Source: Euptelea pleiosperma (Eukaryota > Streptophyta > Magnoliopsida > Ranunculales > Eupteleaceae). Taken from it: a DNA stretch of 64,000 bases. How positions within the stretch are numbered: the first letter of the stretch is position 1; every line of letters starts with the position of its first letter. The notes beneath the pieces were generated by a model. That model was not told the DNA's origin, ran no database searches, and saw nothing but the letters and a program-made list of their open reading frames with translations. This document shows positions 11,601-19,792 of this stretch, in pieces. Position numbers and translations under genes: made by a program. The DNA is taken from NCBI GenBank assembly GCA_035048495.1, contig CM068546.1:10156435-10220434 (forward strand), written 5' to 3'.

Positions 11601-14600
11601 TCCTTGAACGAGACTCCATGGTTGGGGCCAAGTCCTACACCTCCCCAACTATTTCCACGGGCAAATTGGCACAAGGTCATGGCACTCCTCTTCAAGATGT
11701 CACAGAATATCGCAACATTGTTGTAGCTCTTCAATATCTTACGTGGACCCGTCCGGACATCTCGTTTGCCGTCAATCAAGTTTGTCAGTTTATGCATCAA
11801 CCCACCACTGATCACCTTATTGCTGTCAAGCACATTCTTTGGTACCTCAAAGGTTCTCTCACTAATGGCATCCGCATCTCATCCGACAAACTTCATCTCC
11901 AAGCCTACTCCGATGCAGATTGGGCTGGCAGTCCCCATGATCGGCGCTCCACTAGTGGCTATTGCATCTTTTTGGGATCCACTATTGTCTCATGGAGTGC
12001 CAAGAAGCAGCCCACCGTGTCTCACTCAAGCACGGAGTCGGAATATAGGTCTCTTGCTCATACATCTGCTGAACTATTCTGGATACGACTACTCCTTAAA
12101 GATCTCCATGTTTTTTTACGATCTCCACCGATCATCTGGTGTGACAACATAAGCGCCCATCTCACTAGCATCCAACCCCGTGTTCCACACCCGAACGAAA
12201 CACATTGAGGTTGATTATCACTTCATCTGGGAAAAGGTCATATGTCATGATCTTGATATTCATTACATCTCCCAAGATCAGATAGCTGATATATTCACTA
12301 AAGGACTTGCCCCATCACGTTTTCAACATTTGAAGTCCAAACTAATGGTCTGTGATTATCCCATCAGTTTGAGGGCTGGCATTACCATTACCTCCTAACG
12401 TGGACAGCTATACAAGGAAAGAGAATCCTTGCACAACTCAAGCTCTTCAAGAAGATATACTCAAGGCAGCAGATCACGAGGATCTACAATTACCTTCCAA
12501 CACAGCTAACTATACAAGGAAACATAACTCTCGTACAACTCCAACTCCTCAAGAGGATCTATAAGGAAACAGAGATCAAGAGGATCCACGGTTAAGGAAA
12601 CCGTGTCCCAATCCTCAAGATTCCCTCCAACGAATCTCTTGACATGAACTAATCAATATCTTGTAAAATCCTCACCTTGTATACACCATTACTCAATTAT
12701 AAATATATGATCAAAACAATCTCATCACAAGTTGTGAGGGAGAACAAGAAACGTGAGTTGGGTTGCATAGTTTTACACTTGTAACATGGAAAACTAAAGA
12801 AACAAATACTAACCCAAGTGGTTCCTCTTTGGTCGAGGGGGAAACTGTCAGAGATGTACACTCTAATTTATCATTACATAGACTATTAATAGGGGTTTAC
12901 CATAATCTTTTTGCACTTGAGTACACATCGATCGTTTGCTTTTGGATATTACCCTAATTGTTGTGGTTGCAGGTACAATGATGAATTTGAAAAGTCATAT
13001 ACTTTGCTTGGTTTCTTCTATGCACCCTAAGAAAACAACGTTCAAAACATTCGACTCTGCATAATAGACACCACTTTAATGCAGGGGCATTTTCACACCG
13101 GGCTCGAGTGGGGCAGCCTGCGTATATGGGGCACACTCAGGGTGGGATGGCCCGTGTAAAATGGGATCTACGAAGGAGGGTTCGACCGAGGGCCTGGATC
13201 ATGGGCTATGAGATAAAGGAATTTAATCTCACGCTACCAACAATCGCGGCTTTTGGGGAGTATTGGTTAAATGTCCTACATCAAAGTGGTATCAGAGCGG
13301 GAGGTCTCGTGTTCGAGACTCCTCATCGGGGGTGATTAATGCAGGGGCATTTTCACACCGGGCTCGAGTGGGGCAGCCTGCGTATATGGGGCACACTCGA
13401 GGTGGGATGGCCCGTGTTAAAAAGGGACCCACGAAGGAGGGTTCGACCAATGGCCTGGATCATGGGCTATGAGATAAAGGAATTTAATCTCATGCTACCA
13501 ACAGTCACAGCTTTTGGGGAGTATTGGTTAAATGTCCTACATCACACTTGCTATTCCCTGATGCATCTCATTGGATCTCAAGTATCTTAAGGTACTTATG
13601 AGGACATGAGCAACTTGTGTTTCTAATAGATACCGGACTGACGTTGGTTCTTTTGAACGCAATGGTATCCTAGATTCAACACATAATGATTCTCAGTTGA
13701 CTTCTATTTTTTTTTCTACACATTAATGCATTTGAAAAGTCCAAAATAACTGAAAGCCTGGAGATACTTCGAGAGCAGTTTTAGGAACTAATCTGACTAA
13801 AACGTCTTGGCGGTATCTTCAAACTTGGGTAAATTTCGGAATTATCCTGAAGGTAAGTTTTTACTCAATCCATTCAAAGTTAAACAGCTTTCCTCATTCC
13901 CTTGATTGTCATTGGGTCTCAATGGCGTCTGTTAATTATCTTGATTTATAAATGATTTTCCTGCCTTTGTATTAGTGTTTTCAGTATTCATCCTTTTACA
14001 ATATTGTATATATTCTCTTTAACACGTGTTACTGTACCGTCTGGTAGTTTATATAATCAACCCATGCTCATTGGGTTATTTGTTTCTTTTTTGCTCCCTG
14101 TCTGTAAAAGCACCCAGACATAAACTTAATATATGTAAAAGAGGTGAACAAGGTTGTGTATTTAGGAATTCTCAAATTAAGATACTGTACAGATGAATAC
14201 TTGGTTCAGGTTAGAGGGACCCTAAGAAGTCCCTCACCACATGATTACTAGCATGATATAGAGAACTTTTCTGGACTGTTAGTCAATTTTTTTACTGCAA
14301 AAAATAATGTTATACATTTAACGGTTAAGATTATCTCACTGGATCAGCATGTCGTTGGAGATCTTGTCAGAATCCATCTAATGGAGGATCATATGCGCCA
14401 TGTGTATAGAAAGGGCAGGAAGAACAACTTCTGATATTCCACCTACCATGAGAAAGTATTTCTCATTTCTATTAGAAATAACAAGTTGTTCCGCATGATC
14501 AATTAAAATCTAGGCAAAATTGAGATTGGAGGAATCATCTTTGCCTTCTTTCTCTGAAGTACTTTACATCCTTGAATTGGTTTTTCTGGAGCTGCCTGCT

Positions 14601-15043
14601 GCTTCTCTCTGTTCTTATGCTTTTAATCCAGTCCAACAAAAGAGCTAGAGCAATGCAAGATTAGCGGATCTACCTATATATATATATATTTGATCTACCA
14701 GTACCCATCTCTAAAAAATTTAGTTAACTGCAGGTGAAAGGAGTTTGCAGCAAAGCCTCCAGGGCAGAAAAACTGGCAAAAAGTCGCCTAATGCAAATGC
14801 GTCAAGAACTCAACATTCACTGCAGAACCGCAGTAAGTGTTTTTTGATCTGGGCCCAAATATTACTAGCATTTACATTGTAGAATCTTCCTTTAGTGCTC
14901 TAAAGCTGGCTGTTTATTTTGTTTTCTAACAGAGCTTGCAAAGGCCAAGGGTGAGGTTTGCCGATTGTGTGGAAACACTAATGCCAATGATTGAGACTTG
15001 CGAAGAACATAGTCTGAATAATGAGACAAAAGATAGTGAATAA
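2695..15043 (+). CDS. Conserved plant protein of unknown function, five exons (611 aa)
   Basis: I assembled five exons: 2695-3312, 3643-3778, 3994-4865, 14734-14832 and 14933-15043. Every intron is GT-AG and phases agree (0, 1, 0, 0), giving 1836 nt ending in TAA. Visible parts: a basic, Ser/Arg-rich N-terminus; a block KLFKTPSSFSYRRLLPF in exon 2; a long low-complexity acidic and Pro/Ser region; a Cys-rich segment GCRGLCTCLNC followed by HAERAFEFSRNQ and a likely helical region (about aa 476-530); a helical KASRAEKLAKSRLMQM segment; and a C-terminal LQRPRVRFADCVE. I recognise this combination from uncharacterised plant proteins but cannot assign a function. The C..C.C..C cluster could bind metal, which is inference. 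The third intron is 9868 bp and holds three transposons. The ATG follows a CT-rich leader. Confidence 0.85.
3643..3778 (+). CDS. Exon 2 of the unknown-function gene
   Basis: A 136-nt exon between CTCAG (acceptor) and GTAACT (donor). It enters in phase 0 and leaves one extra base, which joins AT at 3994 to make an Asn codon. It encodes the KLFKTPSSFSYRR block. Without it, exons 1 and 3 would be out of frame, which is strong support. Confidence 0.85.
4866..5581 (+). other. Intron 3, first part: no recognised element
   Basis: From the donor GTAAAA at 4866 to the first TRIM I see no coding motif, terminal repeat or RNA gene. Short ORFs here show no family signature and no codon bias I would trust. 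Confidence 0.6.
5582..5939 (+). mobile_element. TRIM retrotransposon, complete (TSD CCACA)
   Basis: Two 119-bp direct repeats (5582-5700 and 5821-5939) start TGTTAGC and end TTTAATA. They flank a 120-bp interior with a primer-binding site GGTATCAGAGCC, complementary to the 3' end of plant initiator Met-tRNA, and a purine tract GAGGGG before the second repeat. The 5 bp CCACA is duplicated at 5577-5581 and 5940-5944. No coding capacity, so it must have moved in trans. The interior has about 45 extra bases between LTR and primer site compared with the copy at 22358. Confidence 0.9.
5945..7797 (+). other. Intron 3, second part: no recognised element
   Basis: About 1.85 kb of AT-rich intron between the TRIM and the copia element, with a short TA repeat near 7530. 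No gene, RNA or complete transposon was recognised. The last five bases (7793-7797, CTTGT) are the copia TSD. Confidence 0.55.
7798..8190 (+). repeat. 5' LTR of the intronic copia, with inverted 3' end and primer site
   Basis: The body matches the 3' LTR up to ATATATGATC at about 8115. It then continues into a segment that reads, on the minus strand, as the missing LTR tail GAGTTGGGTTGCATAGTTTTACA-like sequence followed by a primer site TGGTATCAAAGC. The junction region is therefore inverted relative to the rest of the LTR. Confidence 0.8.
8208..9105 (+). pseudogene. copia gag with zinc knuckle, frameshifted
   Basis: Starts LVSVKLDRNNYLIWKSQF, the usual copia gag opening, then the UBN2-type body (LERRFSALSRSHIMQL, LNGLPSEYTPFYTSI) and a CX2CX4HX4C knuckle, CQICSRMGHSAIGC, at about 8992-9033. 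The two halves lie in different frames joined near 8460. An in-frame TAG at 9103 separates it from the protease. Confidence 0.88.
9106..10670 (+). pseudogene. copia protease and integrase region
   Basis: Protease motif WYTDTGATNHV at about 9130-9160. A frame break near 9262-9330 coincides with a short tandem duplication of CATGTCCCGTCTATCTCATC. Integrase follows in one long frame (9288-10670): HWHRCLGHPS pre-integrase, CQLGKSH, HSDIWGP (first Asp), TDGAGEY (second Asp region) and TPEQNRTVERKHRHI (Glu), then FLGYSLDHKGYRCLN. It ends in a TAG after a Ser/Thr/Pro-rich linker. Confidence 0.9.
10689..12396 (+). pseudogene. copia reverse transcriptase and RNase H
   Basis: RT signs: KWVYGIKTRSDGSLERYKA, RQLDVHNAFLHGTL (normally VNNAFLHG), YGLKQSPR, and IYVNDIIITGS at about 11422-11450, where the catalytic YVDD has become YVND. 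RNase H signs: AYSDADWAGSP, STSGYCIFLG, KKQPTVSHSSTESEYR and IWCDN, then HTRTKHIEVDYHFIWEK and QIADIFTKGLAPSRF. Frame breaks at about 10893, 11575 and 12150. Confidence 0.9.
12377..12777 (+). repeat. 3' LTR of the intronic copia
   Basis: Begins near TGGCATTACC after GTTTGAGGG (polypurine tract) and ends CATAGTTTTACA at 12777, followed by the TSD CTTGT. Contains a TATAAATATATG promoter-like box near 12700. It is the intact reference for the rearranged 5' LTR. Confidence 0.85.
13077..13544 (+). mobile_element. TRIM retrotransposon, second family (TSD CACTT)
   Basis: Direct repeats 13077-13283 (207 bp) and 13337-13544 (208 bp) run from TAATGCAGGGGCATT to GTCCTACATCA. The 53-bp interior carries TGGTATCAGAGCGGGAGG (Met-tRNA primer site), a GTTCGAGACTCC stretch and a CATCGGGGG purine tract. 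CACTT is repeated at 13072-13076 and 13545-13549. The LTR sequence differs from the 5582 TRIM, so this is another family. The 5' terminus is TA rather than the usual TG. Confidence 0.88.
13550..14733 (+). other. Intron 3, last part: no recognised element
   Basis: AT-rich intron up to the CTGCAG acceptor, with a TA microsatellite near 14675-14690. I see no transposon termini or coding motif. Confidence 0.55.
14734..14832 (+). CDS. Exon 4 of the unknown-function gene
   Basis: 99 nt, exactly 33 codons, between CTGCAG and GTAAGT. It encodes VKGVCSKASRAEKLAKS and onward, and continues directly from VVQVSQ at the end of exon 3 despite the 9.9 kb intron. Confidence 0.85.
14933..15043 (+). CDS. Exon 5 (last) of the unknown-function gene
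   Basis: 111 nt from the TTCTAACAG acceptor to the TAA stop. It encodes SLQRPRVRFADCVETLMP and an acidic tail. The 3' UTR presumably continues beyond 15043; no single polyadenylation signal stands out. Confidence 0.85.
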   Translation, partial: SLQRPRVRFADCVETLMPMIETCEEHSLNNETKDSE

Positions 15044-15880
15044 GAGACTGCACCAATGCCTTGTTTTAAGAATGTGAATGACTGGTTTGTGGGAATGTTA
15101 CATGTGCATAAGGGCATGTTTAACTTCTGGTACAGGATTAGAGCTTGCATCTCTGCTTGGTTCACAGGGGAAGAGTAGAAGGATGCTCAGCCAAAAAAGT
15201 GCTTTCTGGTGCGTATTTTGTGGGAAGTTGTATCTCAGGAAAAAGATTGAAAAAGAAAATGTTCCACGTTTCTAGGATGTGGTGCCCCATGAAAATCCTT
15301 CCCTTGTCCCTAGAGCCAAACGTGCTTGGTTCATGATGGATTCACCCTATATTCTTTAGTTCAGTTCTTGTGAAGTCCTATAACTATAAGAAACTCATTT
15401 TCTGCTGACTTAAAATTATTTAAAGATTGCTTTTATAAGCCTTATTGCATGGTTTAAAAACGGCTGTTATAACGAAAATTACAGACATGACAGAACCGCC
15501 CCAACCCTGTCACGTTCTCCATTGTAACACTTTTTACCGAAAATGGTTATCCATTGGCTGTTATTTTTAAACAATATAATATTCTGACTTTTTTTTAATG
15601 AGACGCCACTGATGTTACCTGCGAAAATGGTCATAATGGTAACATTATGGAACAATTATACTGTTATAAGAAGACCATTAACCTTGCCTTATTGTATTGT
15701 TAGAGTGGGATGGTACCTGGATCAGCCCATTTATCCATTACATTTGTGTGTGCCTGTGTTTTGGAGATTTATCTTTGGCAATACATGCGATTTTTACGAA
15801 GAGAAAGGTCTGGTTTATAACAATTGCAAGGTCCATCACTCTCATAGTATTCCTAATTTAGATATTCTAGCTTACAAACC
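15044..15880 (+). other. 3' UTR and intergenic DNA after the first host gene
   Basis: The start of this stretch is presumably the 3' UTR. A CGGCTGTTATAACG motif near 15463 recurs in other loci of the window and may mark a small repeat (about 15440-15660). Otherwise nothing was recognised. Confidence 0.45.
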
Positions 15881-16996
15881 TATCTCCTATATTCAAAGAG
15901 AGATCCCTTGGTGTATGCTATTCGCAGATGGGAGTGTTTATGGATGAGATTGAGGGTATAAATGCAAAATTAAAAATGTGGAGACTTTAGAAATAAAAGT
16001 TTTATGATAAGTAGGACCAAAATTGAATACATGTTAATAGAGATGATCCATTAGTTATGATTGATGGACAATAAATACCCTAAAATGGAAAATTTTATTA
16101 CTTAGGCCTTGCTTGGTAGCACTAAAAATGTTTACGCACAAATGTTTGTGTCATTTGCGTGTGCTTGGTGGCGCAACATCCAACAAATATTTTCATTAGA
16201 CCCAATCATTTTTTACTAAAATGTGGTCTCGTGTTGCAGCTAAAAGTGATTGCAAATAGTTGCAAACAATAGGCAAATGACTCTCATCCCCCTTGGTCTC
16301 CTCCAACAGCTCTCCCCTCCCCAACCATACAAATATTTTACCAGCGAATATTTGCCTACAAACATTTTCTTGCAAACTACAAATAGGATACCAAGCAGAA
16401 CCTTAAGTTCAATTATTCACCAAGATGGAAGCATTAGTGAGGACGTAACTCATAGAACTAGTGTTGGATGGCTAAAGTAAAGACGTACTTGCAGAGTATT
16501 ATGTGATTGACAAGTACCTACCAAGCTAAAAGGAAAATTCTACAGGATACCCATAAAACCAAATATATTTTATAGAATTGAATGTTGGGCAGTTAAGAAA
16601 CAACATGTTCTTAGAATGAGTGTAGCAGTGATAAGATGTTGAAATGAATTAGTGGAAAAATTAAGAAAAACAAAATCATAATTGAACATATTTGAGGAAA
16701 CCTAAAAATCGTCCTAATAAGAGATAAAATAAAATAAGTCATCTGAGATGATTTGGGCATATGCAACAAAGATTAACGATGGCATTAGTGAGAATGAGTG
16801 CATTAATGCAAGTTAAAGGCCTTAAAAGAAAGAGAGAAAGACCAAAAATGACATGAATAGAAGTCGTAAGAAAAGATCTGAAAACTTTGTTTTAATAGAG
16901 AATATAGCTCTAAACATAGTCAAATGATGAAATAGGATTCATGTTGCCGATCACAAACATTTGGTATAAGACATAGTTGATGATGATGATTAACAT
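15880..16996 (+). mobile_element. RTE-type LINE 3' fragment, split by a MITE
   Basis: The + strand shows RTE reverse transcriptase pieces: PWCMLFADG (the catalytic FADD has become FADG, about 15907-15933), EIEGINAKLKMW, SIIHQDGSISEDVTHR, KLKGKF and ECWAVKKQH. It ends in GATGATGATGATTA at about 16992, the short 3' repeat expected for plant RTE elements. Many stops are present. A MITE interrupts it at 16105-16402. Confidence 0.78.
16105..16402. mobile_element. Tourist-like MITE (PIF/Harbinger type), TSD TTA
   Basis: Termini GGCCTTGCTTGGTA (left) and TACCAAGCAGAACC (right) are imperfect inverted repeats. TTA is present at 16102-16104 and 16403-16405. Removing the MITE and one TTA restores a continuous LINE reading around YLSSIIHQDG, which confirms the insertion boundary. 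Confidence 0.78.
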
Positions 16997-17004
16997 ACCT
17001 ATCT

Positions 17005-17207
17005 AACCACAAGGGTTGGGCGCAGTTGGCTAGGACCACGCCTCATGAAGCAGAGGTCCTTAGTTCGAATCTTGCCTTGGGCTCCCCTGGGATTTATCCC
17101 AGTGCACCTGGTATACGTGTGGAAGGGGTGACATACATGCCCTATGGGACTAGTCAGGTGCTCTCTAAGGGCTGGATACCCATGGTATCAAAAAACAAAA
17201 AAAACAC
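17005..17207 (+). mobile_element. tRNA-derived SINE (TSD ACCTATCT)
   Basis: The 5' part resembles a tRNA with RNA polymerase III boxes: A-box-like GGGCGCAGTTGGCTAGG (about 17018-17034) and B-box-like AGTTCGAATCT (about 17071). The 3' end is A-rich (CAAAAAACAAAAAAAAC). ACCTATCT occurs at 16997-17004 and 17208-17215 as a target-site duplication. No open reading frame of its own. Confidence 0.82.
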
Positions 17208-17369
17208 ACCTATCTCCCAAAGAAAATTACCAAAATGGCTTGGGTCGCAGGTTACTTAATACAAAAGAAAATGGATGAAATATTTGAAGTTGGCATCCAC
17301 AACATCAATGTTGTTAACTAGGTATCTCAAACAACAAATAGTTACAACACCCAAGTTTCAAAAATGGTG

Positions 17370-17815
17370 ATGTATAGTCTTTTTTAGATAAGTATAAATG
17401 CTTTATTAAAAAATGCCTTGGAGGCTAAGGAAGCCTGCCAAAAAAGCCCATAAAAGAATACAAAAGAAAAGAATATACATCAAAAAAAACTACACAAAAA
17501 TAAAATTTCCTCCACATCCCACCTCTAGTTTCTCGTTCTACTAACCAAGTCTGCCCATTTAAAAATCATGTCTTCGAAAGTTATACCTTTTCCTTCCTCA
17601 TACATTTTTGCCCAAATATTCACCGAGGATTTAATCTCAATCACCAGTTGCTCCTTACGACTTTTACCTTCAAACACTCTTGTTTCTTTCTCTCATAATC
17701 GCCAAATGAGTTAAAGCCCACATACGCTTTCCAAGACGTCCTAAAGTCTTTCCTTTCCAAGAAAAGAATAGCTCTTTCACCATCCTAGGGGCAACCCTCA
17801 ACAAATTAGTGTATG
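17370..17815 (-). mobile_element. 5'-truncated L1 LINE, 3' end
   Basis: On the minus strand the sequence reads THLAIMRERNKRVFEGK followed by a tail resembling the C-terminal end of plant L1 ORF2, then non-coding sequence ending in an A-rich stretch (T-rich on + near 17379). Same type as the tails at 23555, 25028 and 25824. Confidence 0.6.
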
Positions 17816-17887
17816 ACTATGCATAGGCATACATTAATTTGTTGTATAATTTGGAAAAGCTGACATTTTTGTCATTTGTCTAGGTAT

Positions 17888-18620
17888 AGTAAATGGTCCA
17901 TGCCCACGGCACTCTCAGACAAAAGCATTTGTAAAAATTGGGTGCCTTCGGCACTGAAACGGTATAACGGACTGGGGTGTTACCTTTTTTTTCCATTATA
18001 ACGGTTGTTATAACGGATTGTAATGCACAAAGGTAAAAATGAAAAAAATGAGAAAATAGCATAAATAACAAAAATTAATTGTGTTAAAATTCAACTTTTA
18101 AATTTTAAATTTTTAATAAATTGAGGTCAAATGAGTGGGAGTGAATGAATGAACGAGGAAAATTGAGTAGCTGAAATCTTACCGTCCACATTAGATGGAT
18201 GGATTTGATCTCAACCACTCTTTATCTTATGAAGCATGATAAGGTAATAGAACACAACTGAGTTATTTTGTTATATGTTTGGGTGGCCCGTGCATGCGGC
18301 ACTCTCCGACAAAGTGTTTGTCGAAATTGGGTGGGAGTTAATCTCATCCATTGATATGAAGCATAGTGGATCTCAACCATTCATTATTGAAGCCCTATAA
18401 GGTAAGAGAGGGGGAGTAAGACAACCAATTTCACTTGTTATATAGATAGTGGGTGGCCCGTGCCCACGGCACTCTCCAACAAAGCGTTTGCCAAAATCGG
18501 GTGTGAGTGGCTGAGATCCACTGTTTATTTTGGAGATAAGATCTTGGCCCTTGTTTGTTGAAACATATAAGTGGGGGTATAAGTGGGGAGACAACTTCCC
18601 TGTTTTGTTTTATAGATGTG
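17888..18620. repeat. Three-copy tandem repeat, first copy interrupted
   Basis: Units of about 168 bp begin GTGGCCCGTGCCCACGGCACTCTC and contain a GACAAAGCGTTTG-like stretch: starts near 17888, 18282 and 18451. Unit 1 is longer because about 180 bp (about 17945-18120), carrying GTTATAACGG motifs, is inserted in it. The unit is GC-richer at its start and ends in TTATATAG. Confidence 0.65.
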
Positions 18621-19030
18621 TGCCTAGCATCATCGTATTAGTGTATGACTATGCATCATCATTTGAAGTCATTTGAAGGTACAGGGATCTTGTAATTTTC
18701 ACAAACCAGACTATTTTTGGTAAAACTGAAACATTTAACTTGAGAATTTAAAGTCCTCTACGCCATTGGGTGTGGCGATGCTCAATGTGCATGATGCATA
18801 CGATACTTAAGCCAAGGAGCGGTGCATCATATTTGATGGGGGTGATACTTCCAACTATGATCAACAAGTTTTCTTCACTATTTGTTGGCTTGCATTAAGC
18901 TTCAGTTTGATTAGTAGCACACTAAATCGACACTAACACAGCCATTACTCCAGCAAATGGCTGACAATATCTCGTTTTTAATCTTTAAACATTAGCGAAA
19001 GGGGAATTTGGGCGGCAAATTTGCATTATA
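18621..19030. other. Intergenic stretch, nothing recognised
   Basis: No coding motif, terminal repeat or RNA gene was seen here. Confidence 0.5.
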
Positions 19031-19372
19031 GCTTGCTTGTTAGCATGATACTTCAAACAACAATATTTGCATTGGGCACGTCATATTCTGCAAAAGAAAA
19101 AAAAAAAGAATTGCTAATTTTTGTAGCCAGAAAGTGGTTACAAACATTAGCAAAATGGATCCGTCGTCCCCCTTGATATTCCCCAACAGCTCCCTCCTCC
19201 CCAACCGTTACCGCTGTCATCGTTCTCTTATATGTATTTTTGAAAAATGCTGCTGGAACAAACCTTCTTTCATTTGCGTTACAAACATCTGCCCTTGCAA
19301 ACAAGTTGCCTACAAACATTTGACTGTAAACATTTACCTACAAACTAAAGACAGGATACCATGCAAGGCCAC
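19030..19372. mobile_element. Possible Tourist-like MITE related to the one at 16105
   Basis: The right end, GGATACCATGCAAGGCC, resembles the right end of the 16105 MITE, and inner CAAACATTTG and ACAAACATCTGCC-like stretches are shared. The left end (GCTTGCTTGTTAGCATG) is diverged and no TSD was fixed. Confidence 0.45.
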
Positions 19373-19690
19373 GGGGGATATAATGCAACACATCTCATTT
19401 GCTCAATAGGTACAAGAGAGTATAACAGATACAACTGACAATGAACAAAGAAACCTCCTTGATAAGTCAACTACAGTGTGCTAGATCAATTACATTTGTG
19501 AAAATCCAAATCAGTTTTGTGATCAATTCACATATATGATTTTAACCTCCTGCCTTCTAGAAGAACACAAAAGCATGTCCTACATGTCTCGCATGCCTCC
19601 AAATTCTCTACGCAAATTATGTTCGATGATACTTTATAAAGAGTGTTTGGTGAGGCTTACTGATGAAGAATAGTCCAAGATTGCCAATGC

Positions 19691-19792
19691 TTACCCATTT
19701 GCAGTGAGCTTCTCCTGCTGGGGGAGATCAGTTGAAACATCAAAACCAGGAGGGATGAAAACAACATCATCCCATTTGGAAGTGGAACCCTC
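19691..19792 (-). CDS. TIC22: TIC22 exon 7 (last)
   Basis: 102 nt encoding EGSTSKWDDVVFIPPGFD and a tail ending TANG, then TAA. The WDDVVFIPPG end is diagnostic of Tic22. Confidence 0.9.
   Translation of the reverse strand, partial: EGSTSKWDDVVFIPPGFDVSTDLPQQEKLTANG

Larger units (their letters stand above)
7798..12777 (+). mobile_element. Ty1/copia retrotransposon, full length but decayed (TSD CTTGT)
   Basis: A 4.98 kb element in the same orientation as the host gene, inside its third intron. Domain order is gag, protease, integrase, reverse transcriptase, RNase H, which defines copia. The 5-bp TSD CTTGT is at 7793-7797 and 12778-12782. LTR bodies (about 7800-8115 and 12381-12710) differ by roughly ten substitutions and two small indels by eye, so it is not very old. 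Coding is interrupted by frameshifts near 8460, 9285, 10893, 11575 and 12150 and stops at 9103, 10668, about 10973 and about 11363. The first Asp of the RT catalytic pair is Asn. It cannot move on its own. Confidence 0.92.

Noticed and set aside
13080..13544. Cassandra-type TRIM with 5S rRNA in its LTR
   Set aside because: I looked for the 5S internal promoter text and did not see it in the LTRs of either TRIM family.
17018..17085. Functional tRNA gene
   Set aside because: A and B boxes are present, but the sequence does not fold into a full cloverleaf by eye, continues into an A-rich tail and has a TSD, so it is a SINE.
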